64,000 nt of DNA from Brachypterus glaber (Eukaryota > Arthropoda > Insecta > Coleoptera > Kateretidae), in NCBI GenBank assembly GCA_958510825.1, contig OY294045.1, positions 11,769,916 through 11,833,915 of the forward strand, written 5' to 3'. The notes below the pieces were generated by a model. That model was not told where the DNA came from and made no database searches. It saw only the letters and a list, made by a program, of their open reading frames with translations. The position numbers were made by a program, and so were the translations under genes. Of the stretch, positions 42,445 through 52,956 are shown piece by piece. Numbering within the stretch: the first letter of the stretch is position 1; each line of letters opens with the position of its first letter.

Positions 42445-43237
42445 TTATCATTATTAAGCAAAATAACTTTATTTCACTGATCACAAGAACTTAAAATTCA
42501 GTATTTAAATATTGTAACTGTATTGTAATGTCCGAGCATTATATCAAAGAACGCTCGGACGATCATTCTTTCATGGTACGCCGCAACTGATAAGTTTTCT
42601 ATAAAAGAGCATTTTTTAAAGGGCTCTTAAACAAAACATGACACGTATACTTTTTGCAATTTCGCTTTCGCCAAATGTTGCATACCAATGTGGATTATTT
42701 AATACCACTAAAATTCATTTTTGAAAGAAATGCGATTTTCACCCTCCCCCCGTAGTCTGGAATTGAAAACGATTACATTTTTTTATTTATTTATTTTTTG
42801 TTAAATTATGAGGGAATATATTTTGGTAGCAGAATTTTTAATACAAACAATACCTCAATTGTTACCTGCTGTGGAGTTTTGATTGTACACTCCTCATTTA
42901 TCCTATTTACTAAAAGGACAAAGTTTTAATTAAATTCAGAACTAATTTGATAACGTATTACAAGGCTGATTGCTTCGGAAGATTATTTTGAACAAAACAC
43001 CTATATTTATTAGTAGGTAATAATATCACAGATAAAATAACTTAATAATTCTATAATGAAAATTAAAGAAAATATTTTTTTTAATTTTTTAACCCCGGTT
43101 CAGAAAGAAAAAGTTTAATTCGATTAACCAGAATATATTTTTTTAGGGATTTTTGGGCGCTAAAAACGAAAATGCAAATGAAAAAGCTCGCTGACCCCCA
43201 AAGGACCTCGCTCCCTTTTTATGGAAAATTAGGATAT
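42445..43237. other. No gene seen; phrase shared with 58975
   Basis: GTCCGAGC/GCTCGGAC hairpin near 42530-42560. CAAAGGACCTCGCT near 43200 is shared with 58975, marking an undefined dispersed repeat. Confidence 0.4.
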
Positions 43238-43245
43238 GTTATAAT

Positions 43246-44280
43246 TAGTACCCGGATATTTGGTATTGATTACGAAAGGCGCGCGTAAGTTTAATTTTTT
43301 ATGAACATTCTGACAAGGGTGACACTTAGTGAATATAATGACACAAATTTGCAATTTTTTATAAATAAGTTTTAAAATCTTTAAAATGGCTTTTGTGTAT
43401 CCTCAATGCACTACCGTAGAATCTTGGATTCCAAATATTCCCGAGCTGCAATTTAATCGTGAGGTACAACGTGCGAAAAAGATATAGGTTGGTATTAGAA
43501 ATTCAATGTTTTAAAGAACTTATCATCAAAATCCCATAATAATGATATATAAAAAGTTTTATTTTGATTTAGTAAAGCCAGTTGTAACATTCCGTGGTCA
43601 AAAATTAAAAATCCTCAGAGTTTATAGAAAACTGGAAGATGTAAAAGTGCCAACCGAGTCCACAAAGAGAAAAAACTATTTATTTATAAAATACAAAATT
43701 TTAGTACAAAACAAAAATATGTTTAGCATAGATGAAACCAAACGACAAATGCTTCTGGTTTAAAGGTTGCGCATGTTATGTTGTCCAAATTTTCCACAAT
43801 GTGTTCAATAGTACACCTTCTTAATGCCAAAGAAGTTTGCTTTTCTAAACCAAATCTAAATACTAATATATGCATTAATAAGAAGCTTAATAGCCGAAAA
43901 CATGGAGAAAATCTTGATTATATATTTTTATTTTTAGCAATAATATTAATTAATTATGTTTAAAAATATGGGCATATTTAGTTTTAGAACACTTACATGT
44001 AAATATTTTGTAAAATATACATAATATAGTTTTTTGTTGTTCAACCTTTGATATTTATACAATTATGACTGTTTTAAAATACGCCAATATATCCTTAAAG
44101 TATAGTTATTCCCTGTGTCATAATATTGGCATATTTAACATAGTCGTCAAGTTAAGCCGCAATGAATAATAACAATCACGGGATGGTTAAGAAAGTGTAC
44201 CATTAATCTTTGAAAACTTTTTTTTTTTAAATGTAACATTTGCGCTCCCCTCGTAATCAGTACCAAATATCCGGGGTCTG
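43246..44280 (+). mobile_element. hAT-type transposon, longer copy
   Basis: 1035 bp with the same ends as 22011-22380 (TAGTACCCGGATATTTGG left; right end CCAAATATCCGGGGTCTG). Flanks are an exact 8-bp duplication GTTATAAT (43238-43245, 44281-44288), again NTNNNNAN. The right terminus read inward starts CAGAC, left TAGTA, near the YARNG rule. A short ATG frame at about 43386 starts MAFVYPQCTTVESWIPNIPE and stops after 33 codons; another frame (43542-43763, 73 codons, KPVVTFRGQKLKILRVYRKL) is not recognised. Neither looks like a full hAT transposase, so this is also a deletion derivative, but it retains more of the parent than the short copy. Confidence 0.88.
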
Positions 44281-44288
44281 GTTATAAT

Positions 44289-44641
44289 TCTGGGCGTTCT
44301 GATCAAAAGTGTCTTTGGGAACAACTCCCAAAATTCAATACTTTAAACATTTCGAGCTAGCTCTATTATTTTTTGCAGTTTTTGAAAAAAAATTGGGTAT
44401 CAGCGAGATTTTTCACTGTCAAATTAATTTTCAACGCCCACAAATACATAAGAAAAAAATAGTCTGGTCATAATTACAATTATTGACATTTTTTATTTTT
44501 TGTTGGTCTGTGTAATATTCTTGTAAACAGGCTTTTTGACTTGTTTTGAAATCTTTAATTTCCACAATAGCTTAGTTGTTAAAACATCTGACTTTGTTGG
44601 AAAATTCTCAGGTTCAAATTATGGTTATGGAAGAATTTTTT
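44289..44641. other. No gene seen
   Basis: No supported feature. Confidence 0.4.
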
Positions 44642-44978
44642 AATGGAGCTCTCTACAACTAGAATTATGAAACAAAAGACGTCTACCCTATCTCGATGTC
44701 ATTTGTGCTACACTTTTCAGCCAACCAAATAAATACTGTATTTATTTTTCATACAACAAATACAGTATTTATTTGTTTGGCCGGAAAGTGTAGCACTGAG
44801 CAACAATGAAAATAATATAGTTACACTTTTCGCCCGGCCAAGTAAATATTGTATTTGTTCAACAAAGAACAAATACAGAATTTGTTTGGTTGGGTGGAAG
44901 TGGGAGTGCATGTATGTCTTCTATCCTTTTTGGGTAGAACTTTTGTCCCTGTCTAATCTAACGGGAGAAATCGCCATT
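44642..44978 (-). repeat. Hairpin-rich repeat family F, copy 1
   Basis: Non-coding unit bounded by AATGG and CCATT. Inside are two strong hairpins built from CAAATACAGTATTTATTTG-type arms (44715-44785 and 44830-44895). A longer inverted copy is at 55957-56372; copy 1 lacks about 80 bp of it. No target duplication found. Confidence 0.75.
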
Positions 44979-45180
44979 GCTAGTCTTATTCTTAATCTTC
45001 TGTCCGAAATGCCAATAACCTAATCATAATCCAGAATCTAAATACACTTATCTGTTAACATTTGTTTAGGGAATAATTTTGTTAATAAATGCTCAAATGG
45101 TCTCAAGGTGTTTTCCATTTGGGCAATGATTCGCATCATGGAAAACATTTAATTTGACCCTTAATAAACATTAATGAGCA

Positions 45181-46369
45181 AAAGGACATGGCACATACCT
45201 TATGGGAAATGGCCCTCTGTTAAATTGCTTCAAATTTTAGTATTTTATAGAGCATGACCTCCTGAGAAAAAGTCTGCATGGGCACAAAAAAATTTATGGT
45301 GCCGTTTGGCCGCTATGGTCAAAGACCATACAATGTAGATGATTATATAGGTACTTAAATCGTTGTTCATCGGTGTGTATGTGTGTTTTCATAATTAAAA
45401 TGACTGGTTAATAGTTTATATAATATTTAAAGGCAAGTTAGTGTATGTGAGTATCTTTTATTTACTATTTTTGGGTGTATATGGGCAGTGTCGGTGCACC
45501 CAGGTGTATGTGTATGTGGATTTGTGATTTAATGGATGTGTGTAGTATTTATTTTCTATGTTAATAGTTATGTGCATTTTTATTAATTTTTGTGGGTTGT
45601 ATGGGTTGTTTTGGGTATTTATGGGTATTTATGAGTTTTTATTAGTTTTAATGGATTTATTTAGTATTTATCGATGCAAATGGGTAGCTATGGTTATAGG
45701 TGGGTCTGTATGGGTATATATGTATTATTTATGTTTTTTTTTTTACGGGGTTTTGTAGTATATATGGATGTGCAAAGGTAGTGTGAGTGTGTATTGTTAT
45801 TTATAGGTTTTTATAAGTTTTAATGTATTTTTTTAGTATTTATGGATGTGCATAGGTTAACCTAAACTTTAGTTATGGGTATTTATGAAATTGATTGGAC
45901 TTTTTGGTTTGGTCCAAACTCAAAACCACCCATACAAATCCACATAAGATTAATAGAAATGCACATAACTATTAAGACATACAAAATAAATACTACACAA
46001 ATCCATTAAAAAAAAACCCTCAAAAATCCACCTACCTAAACCTGGTTGCACCGACACCACCCATATACACCCAAAAATAGTAAATAAAAGATACCCACAA
46101 ACACTAACTTGCCTTTAAATATTATATAAACTATTAACCACTCATTTAAAATTATAAAAACACACATACACATCGATAAACAATGATTTGACTACCTATA
46201 TAATCATCTAGATTGTATGGTCTTTAAATGACCATAGCGGCCAAACGGCACCATAATTTTTTTGTGCCCATGGAGACTTTTTTTCAGGAGGTCATGCTCC
46301 ATAACATACTAAAATTTGAAGCAATTTAACCGAGGGCCATTTCCCATAAGGTATGTGCCATGTCCTTTA
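45181..46369. repeat. 1.19-kb fold-back element
   Basis: Arms of roughly 400 bp are inverted copies: AAAGGACATGGCACATACCT at the left edge returns as AGGTATGTGCCATGTCCTTT at the right, and GGTGCCGTTTGGCCGCTATG pairs with CATAGCGGCCAAACGGCACC. The centre (about 45540-45900) is GT-rich with repeated GGGTATTTATG-type phrases. Frames inside come from this repeat. No target duplication seen. Confidence 0.82.
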
Positions 46370-46820
46370 TCCCGCCACAGAAGTGTATCCAGATTTTTGA
46401 CATTACTACGTTATTGGATAAAAAGAAGTGTAAATATTGTAGCAGCATTGTAGTGCACTTTCAAAGATTATCTTTTGTCTGCCTGATTTAATTTCGCATT
46501 TTCCTTTATAACAAGTTAATTTACTTCATAAATCCCAAACGTTAATATATAAATCAATATTCCTAATGAGATCCAACTACACACAGAAAAATTATTTCTT
46601 AACAAGTACGTAATATTCAGATCAAGAAAAGTTTGTATATCCGAAAACATGTTAAGAACTTCAATGAAATGTTTTGCTTGATTAAAATTAAATTAAAGTT
46701 AAATTATTTAACTTAAATAACGTATCTTACTTAGACCAATTAATCCAGTCATATTACGATTTTGTTAGGAAATAATTTCGACTTTTCTAAACTTTTGCAC
46801 GCCTTCGCTTTGTCATTTTT

Positions 46821-47538
46821 AACATTGGGTGAAAAGTCCCCATCTCGGTCAGATTTACAGTTATGTAAAAAAGATCTACTACAAAATTTGTCAAAAATAA
46901 AATTCTCTACAAAAAACATTCTATAACTTTTTTTGTAATCTCAACCGTTTTCGTGCTAGCGCATTGTTAATTAACGGCGTCATGAAATTGTTAAAACATG
47001 GTTATTTGCAAAATGCCTCCTCCTAATTGCATATTTACATGACCATACATAGCTTGAAAAAAAATATGTATCACTTTTGATTTTTTTATAACTTATTGCA
47101 AAATTATTGTTAATAATGTAGCTCCGTTAAAAATGCATGGATTTTAAAAGTTACCTTCTACAATAATTATATTAGCCCTACTTAAAATCTTGCAATGAAA
47201 AAAAAAAAAAGAAATTAACCCTTGAAGTATGAAAATTAACGTTGTTAAGCAATTGAAATATCGTATTTTTGCCAATGTCATTGCATGTTGCAAGTAACCA
47301 TGATTAAACAATTTCAAGCGCTTCGTAAATTAACAAATTCCTAGCGCGACTACGGTTGAATTTTCAAAAAAAGATATGAAATATTTTTTGTAGAAAACTT
47401 TATGTTCGACAAATTTTATAATAGGTCCTTTTTTCATAACTGCAGATCTGACGGAGAAAAAACCACATGTGTGCTGACTAATTGCAAAATAAAAAATTAA
47501 GCTCGCGTCGCATACATGGGGACTTTTAACCCATTGTT
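46821..47538. repeat. 718-bp fold-back element (diverged)
   Basis: AACATTGGGTGAAAAGTCCC at the left edge pairs with GGGACTTTTAACCCATTGTT at the right. Inner phrases such as ATTTGTCAAAAATAAA/ACAAATTTTATAATAGGTCC match imperfectly, so the arms are old. Confidence 0.7.
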
Positions 47539-47645
47539 TATAATTCGTGAGGTGATGTCATCCTGATATAGTCGATGTATGTTATAGAATGAAACTAGTA
47601 GATATTGTCAAACACCGATAGATATATTTAAAAAGTACTAAGCTA

Positions 47646-47694
47646 ATGCCTGATGCATTTCGAAATTTGATATTTCATCTTCAGAGGTTTGTCA
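47646..47694 (-). ncRNA. Hammerhead-like motif, left arm
   Basis: Minus strand: CUGAAGA (47678-47684), extra U, stem II GAAAU/AUUUC, GAAA, palindromic stem III AUGCAU, then C as cleavage-site base; stem I starts CCU/AGG. One extra U relative to the canonical core. Confidence 0.5.
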
Positions 47695-47860
47695 AACATT
47701 TAACATTTACGTTAAATATACAATAAAGTATACAAAATTAAAATTAACTGCGAAGTTACGTGCATAAATGAAACGTCAAAACATTTGTTTCATTTCTGCA
47801 CGTAACTTCACAGTTAATTTTAATTTTGTATACTTTATTGTATATTTAACGTTAAATGTT

Positions 47861-47910
47861 TGACAAGCCTCTGAGGATGAAATATCAAATTTCGAAATGC
47901 ATCAGGCATT
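47861..47910 (+). ncRNA. Hammerhead-like motif, right arm
   Basis: CUGAGGA (47871-47877), extra U, stem II GAAAU/AUUUC with loop AUCAA, GAAA, stem III AUGCAU, C47903, and stem I GCCU/AGGC. Points away from the palindrome centre. Confidence 0.52.
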
Positions 47911-48339
47911 AGCTTAGTACTTTTTAAATATATGTATCGGTGTTTGACAATATCTACTAGTTTCATTCAATGTTTATAGTAAAGCGAAGGCGTACACAAA
48001 ATTTTAGACAAGTCGGTTTTTTTCCTAAAAATGGCCAAGTATCAAACATATGTTATACATGAATTTTTTTTCTTTGTGTGTATAACCTATAGATTATCTT
48101 AGAACGAAAACTTTTGTTGCAATTTCCTTAAGTGCATAATCTCTTTACAAAGGATACTTGACAGATTTTTGTTTTATTACTTCTTTTTTATGGTTTTGAT
48201 TGTCGGTCGGTTTTGGGCGTTTTTGGAGAGAACCTCCAACTGATTTATAGACGCTGATTTTTGTTTTTTCGTTGTTCTAGAGACCCTTAACATATTTTAT
48301 TGATTTATTATTCCATCAATCTATTTTATAATCATCGTA

Positions 48340-48817
48340 CAGAGTTGACTCTTGGTACTGAAGATGACCAGAAGCCCGAAACTGTCAATCTACCAAAATC
48401 ACGATGATTAAAAAATGAATTGATGGAATGATAAATTAATATTTTTATAATTTTGTTTAAAAATTAAAAATTTCTGTCCTTATAAATTGTACTTTTATCC
48501 ACACGTTAGTTGTACTACGTGCTTAAGACACACAAGCCTTTACACACAAGTCTTTAACTTGCTACCACTCAATATCCAGACTAGGAGAAGTATGAGTAGT
48601 TGTCTACATCTAGCAATAGATGGCGCACAAGTATACATCAATCTGATCACTTTATTTCTTTTGCGAATAAAATCTAAAAACGTTTTCTTAATTAGCTTAC
48701 AGAGTTGACTCTTGGTACTGAAGAGGACTAGAAGCCCGAAACTGTCAGATTGATGGAATAATAAATTAATATTTTTATAAATTTGTTTAAAATTAAAAAT
48801 TTCTGTCTTTATATTTT
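48340..48817 (+). repeat. Direct repeat pair, period about 359 bp, hammerhead-like core in each
   Basis: CAGAGTTGACTCTTGGTACT starts at about 48340 and 48699; each is followed by CTGAAGA, an imperfect stem II, CCCGAAACTGTC and an AT-rich tail ending AAAAATTTCTGTC. In the second copy stem II is GGAC/GCCC with one mismatch and no extra U. The 215 bp between the repeats are unique. The layout is that of a partial dimer of a small repeat. Confidence 0.7.
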
Positions 48818-49044
48818 CTTTACTTGTCCTATATAGAAATAAGAAAAAAACTTTAAGGATAAGTACTAAAATTAAAATGCAGCATGTGACAATGTACCAG
48901 TAACTGTATTTTTTTTGTTAATGATTACTATAAAATTTTCTATTACTAAATTATACAAAATAATACAAAAATAAAATATATACAAAATTAAACATAAACC
49001 CCTGCAAGCTTGACGAGCATATTTCTCTCATAAAAATAAGAAAG

Positions 49045-49086
49045 TGGGTCCGATAAATGCCTATTAAGGGAGCTACAGCTTCTTAA
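49045..49086 (+). repeat. ACAGGGT-family fragment, copy 3
   Basis: Short match to the copy at 11821 around TTAAGGGAGCTAC. Confidence 0.4.
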
Positions 49087-49680
49087 AGGGTAAATAATTA
49101 AAATTGTTTTTATTCAACTAAAACTGCCAGGAAATTGCAATCAAATTTGGCACAATTACGTAATATTACGTAATATCAATTTGATACAGTTGTAATGAAA
49201 TTGATATATACTCCTGATAAATGGTAGATTATAACTCGGGGTGGGGGAGTTTTTTATCATAAACAATTTATTTTCTTTTTTAAATATATTTAGTAATTTT
49301 TTTTTTAATTTTCGATAGGTCTTAAGAATAGAATTCTGCTCGAGGCCTAAACAACTCCAAACTATTTTAACACGGACCGAAATTTTTGTATTACTTCCGA
49401 GGTTTAAAAAAAAACTATAATTTTTCAGTTTTTCGGTAAGATTACTGCTATTTCGTAAAAATCTTTGAATTCTTTTCGAAAATTACTGAGATTTTCGAAA
49501 CTTTTGTTAAGATTTTCAAAAGACCGAAAATTAGTGTAATTGAGTATATTATAACTATTTTCTGTATATTTTTATCTCCTTTAAAATGTCTATAATATCG
49601 CTTACAGAAAATTAGTGCTGGAATATAAAATTAACTCAGCCATCAATCCATAAAATAAAAATAAAATAAACAGTATTTTG

Positions 49681-50480
49681 CTACTACACTCAGAAAATTT
49701 CGTTGTATTTTTAATACTGAATGTTATTTGTTAATACAATTCATTTTTTATTTATATCGCCACCATCATTATTTAATACTTTACTTGTGATATTAAATAC
49801 TGCAATGTGTGTATTGTATATAAAATGTTGTCATAACCGTGCTGGTACATTTGGATCCCCAGGCAACATGTGTTTATTATAACTGTAACATTTGGTAAAT
49901 TATATCACAGTTATAGTTGGGTATACTTTAAGTTGTAGTTGTTGTGTTATTGATCTAGTTTAAAGTATGTTACAGTATTTAGTAAAATAACAATCGCTAA
50001 ATAATACCAAAATTTTGATTAGTAATAATACAGAGAAAAGTAAAAAAAAGGATCGATTATTTTATCAGTGTGTAATTGTGTGTGGTTGCAATCTTTAAAT
50101 ATTTACTAATCAAAATTTTGGTATTATTTACCGATTGTTAATTTTCCTGAATACTCTAACATACTTTAAACTAGATCAGTAATACAGCTTAACAACTACT
50201 CAAAGTATACCATACTATAAGTGTGATATGCTTTATCAAATGTTACAGTAATTTTTACTATAACATGCTAGTATTAATAAACACATGTTGCGTGGGGATT
50301 CAAATGTACCAGCACAGTCTCTATGTTAGTATGACAACATTTTGTATACAATACACACATCGCAGTATTTAATATCACACGTAAAATATTAAATACCAAT
50401 GGTGGCGACATAAATAACAAATGTGTATTTACAAATAAAATTTAGTATTAAAATTAAAATAACATTTTTTGAGGGTAGTG
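49681..50480. repeat. 800-bp fold-back element
   Basis: Arms of about 350 bp: CTACACTCAGAAAAT at left pairs with ATTTTTTGAGGGTAG at right, and ACTAATCAAAATTTTGG pairs with its mirror near the centre. Loop about 100 bp around 50030-50090. Matching is imperfect but continuous. No coding capacity and no clear target duplication. Confidence 0.8.
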
Positions 50481-50633
50481 CTAGTTTGTAGGGGCAACCA
50501 ATAATTTGACTATGATTATTTTTCCTAAATACTTAAGAACGCGTTTAATTTTTTTTCCCTAGCCAGTGTGATTTTTTAAAAATATTTTGCACCACTATTT
50601 ATCTGACTTCACCTTACCTACCTTTACTTACTA

Positions 50634-51228
50634 ACACAGCCACACAAAAAGAAAAAAATTTTGGTACTTTTAACGAGATATATGTGTTTCTATGTATTTT
50701 GGGTCGCTGAATCCGAATCTGGGGTCAAAATAGCACCTCATGATTAGTTTACGAGATAACCTCAAAAAACGTTATGCTTGTTATACTCGAAAATAAGGAT
50801 TTTTGAGGTTATCTCCAAAATTAATTTGATGAGGTGCTATTTTCACCTCAAATTCGGGTTTAGTGCCTCAAAATACATAGGAACACAATGCATTGGAATG
50901 GCCTCAAAAAAAAATCTTGACTTTTTTTTTTGGCCAGAGAAACTAAAAAAAAAGTCAAAAACTTTTTTGGGGATCATTGTATTCCTATGTATTTTGAGGC
51001 GTTGAACCCGAATTTGAAGTCAAAAGTGCACCTCATCTGATTAGTTTTCCAGATAACCTCAAAAAACGTTATTTTCATACTCAAAAATTACGTTTTATGA
51101 GCTTATCTCGAAAACTTATTATATGTGGTGGTATTTTAACCTCAGATTCGGACTCAGAGACTCAAAATACAAAGGAATACATGTGTCTCGTCAAAATTAC
51201 TAGACTTTTTGTTTTTGTGTGGCTGTGT
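50634..51228. repeat. 595-bp element with ACACAGCCACAC inverted ends
   Basis: ACACAGCCACACAAAAA at the left edge is mirrored by TTTTTGTGTGGCTGTGT at the right. The interior contains several copies, in both orientations, of ATGTATTTTGAGGCGTTGAA-like and GATAACCTCAAAAAACGTTA-like phrases, so it looks like a nested inverted and direct repeat unit. Confidence 0.75.
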
Positions 51229-51519
51229 AATTTTCTAAAAAATATTAGTCGAGACCTGAAATGTAAAATAAAGATTAAATTTTACATTATTCACACCGGA
51301 ATTTTACTAATAATTATTATAATAGTACCAGTACCAAAAATGTAAAATTACATAACCAATATAGATAAATTAAGAATTCCAGTATAATGTGCGATTTTAG
51401 AGGGTCTAGTAGGAACTTAGCTGGATTTAATTTAGCGCTCCCTCGGCGATTTTAATTTGTGCTTATTGTTATATCTTTAGTTAGGTATAAATTAAAACGA
51501 GGGTCTATTTTCTCCTAGT

Positions 51520-51585
51520 TTCTTTTTATTGAGGACGCGTTTCGGAGTCTAAAACGACTCCATCTTCAGCTCCAAAGAAATAGTC
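51520..51585 (-). ncRNA. Hammerhead-like motif, left arm
   Basis: Minus strand: CUGAAGA (51563-51569), extra U, stem II GGAGUC/GACUCC, GAAA, palindromic stem III ACGCGU, then C; stem I GAG/CUC followed by U-rich and A-rich strands that can pair. Confidence 0.52.
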
Positions 51586-51884
51586 AATCAAGATTTGTCA
51601 CAAATAATATACATGAACATTCTTAAAATGTATAGGACACGAAAAAACGAAAAACAATTTCCAAAAGGGCACATTTAACATCTATTTAGCACAAAAACAA
51701 TTTAACGAAGTTTATTTATTAATAAAATAGTTACTGGAACTATTTTATTAATAAATAAACTTCGTTAAATTTTTTTGTGCTAAATAGATGTTAAATGTGC
51801 CCTTTTGGCAATTGTTTTTCGTTTTTTCGTGTCCTATACATTTTACGAATGTTCATGTATATTATTTGTGACAAATCTTGATTA

Positions 51885-51950
51885 ACTATTTCTTTGGAGC
51901 TGAAGATGGAGTCGTGTTAGACTCCGAAACGCGTCCTCAACAAAAAGAAA
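51885..51950 (+). ncRNA. Hammerhead-like motif, right arm
   Basis: CUGAAGA (51900-51906), extra U51907, stem II GGAGUC/GACUCC with loop GUGUUA, GAAA (51926-51929), stem III ACGCGU, C51935 before the predicted cut; stem I GAG/CUC then UUUCUUU/AAAGAAA. The best of the extra-U series. Confidence 0.55.
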
Positions 51951-52370
51951 CTAGGAGAAAATAGACCCTCGTTTTAATTTATACCTAAATAATATTTTAA
52001 CTCCTACTTTTGGGTAAATATGGCTTATATTGTTATATCTTTCTTTAATTTTTTTTTAATATTCTTAGCCCCGGATTTAAAGGCTAGTTGCGCCTATGGG
52101 TACCCATTTGAAGCAAATACCTATTGTTAAAACAAGCAGCCACTTTTTCGCCAATTATATGATGCTCAGATATATTTCATGATCAATACAACAATAAACA
52201 TTTTGGCAATGAAAATATACTTTACAATGTGCCAGATAATTTTATGCATTATCATTGCCAGGAAATATTTTTATTTTTTTTATTCTCATCATAAGTATCG
52301 AATAAAGGTTTATTTAGTCTATTGTTTTCACTTGTTTTTCATGTTTTCCATTGTATTTTTTTTTTAGAAT

Positions 52371-52625
52371 TTAATTGTATAAGGTGGATGAGCCAATTAT
52401 TGCCATGTTCCTAATATTACCACCCGCTCTTAAATTTGTTAGTTCGTCCTCTGTGTCATAGATGGTACTGCCAATATATCTGTTATATCGAAATGATGCC
52501 TGTAGATATGATGTATCTGTATCCAGTTGGTAATGGCGTACAAAAAAAAACGCAGTTCGTGTGTCGTGCTCTTCCTCTATAAAAACTATGTTAAATTGTG
52601 CTGACTGTCTCAAGCTGGGCACCAT
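52371..52625 (-). CDS. Unrecognised 84-codon frame
   Basis: ATG-started minus-strand frame with balanced, protein-like composition (MVPSLRQSAQFNIVFIEEE at the start, YNRYIGSTIYDTEDELTNL later) and higher GC than its surroundings. No family is recognised; an A/T run inside codes for Phe-Phe-Phe. The phrase ATGGCAATA...TTAGG occurs both here and upstream near 52755, so it may be part of an element. It could be an exon or element fragment; coding status is weak. Confidence 0.25.
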   Translation of the reverse strand: MVPSLRQSAQFNIVFIEEEHDTRTAFFFVRHYQLDTDTSYLQASFRYNRYIGSTIYDTEDELTNLRAGGNIRNMAIIGSSTLYN

Positions 52626-52956
52626 CGATTATTGCAGGGCAAGAACCTAATAAGATAGGCAAAAACTTGCACTTTCATATGGTGTTTCACTCAATAATGA
52701 AGCGAAAAGGTAATTTTTTGTGATTGTTGTCTAAGTAGCTGTGTACCTAATATTGCCATGCGAAGTACTTAACAACAAAAAAATTACAGAAACAAAAAAT
52801 AACAAGAACATAAAGTAACGAAGAAATCAGAGAGTTCTGAATCTTGGTTCTCTTTTTTATTCGAAGATAATCGCCAGGCCGATATGAGATTGTAACGGAT
52901 ACCTACATGAAGAGTGCGCGTGGCTTACTAAAAACGACAAATTGTTATTTAAGTTC

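Larger units (their letters stand above)
47589..47967. repeat. 380-bp palindrome with opposed hammerhead-like cores
   Basis: Arms of about 185 bp with a loop of about 14 nt at 47775-47788. The edges are ATGAAACTAGTAGATATTGT and its mirror. The arms match at well over nine bases in ten by eye. Each arm holds a hammerhead-like core. Flanks ATGTTATAG (left) and ATGTTTATAG (right) may be an imperfect target duplication. Confidence 0.85.
51481..51990. repeat. 510-bp near-perfect palindrome with opposed hammerhead-like cores
   Basis: Left edge TTAGGTATAAATTAAAACGA mirrors TCGTTTTAATTTATACCTAA at the right. Arms of about 250 bp meet at GTTACTGGAAC near 51730 with almost no loop. Only scattered differences are visible between the arms. 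Confidence 0.88.

Noticed and set aside
45558..45758. 66-codon hydrophobic frame
   Set aside because: Derived from the GT-rich repeated centre of the fold-back at 45181-46369.
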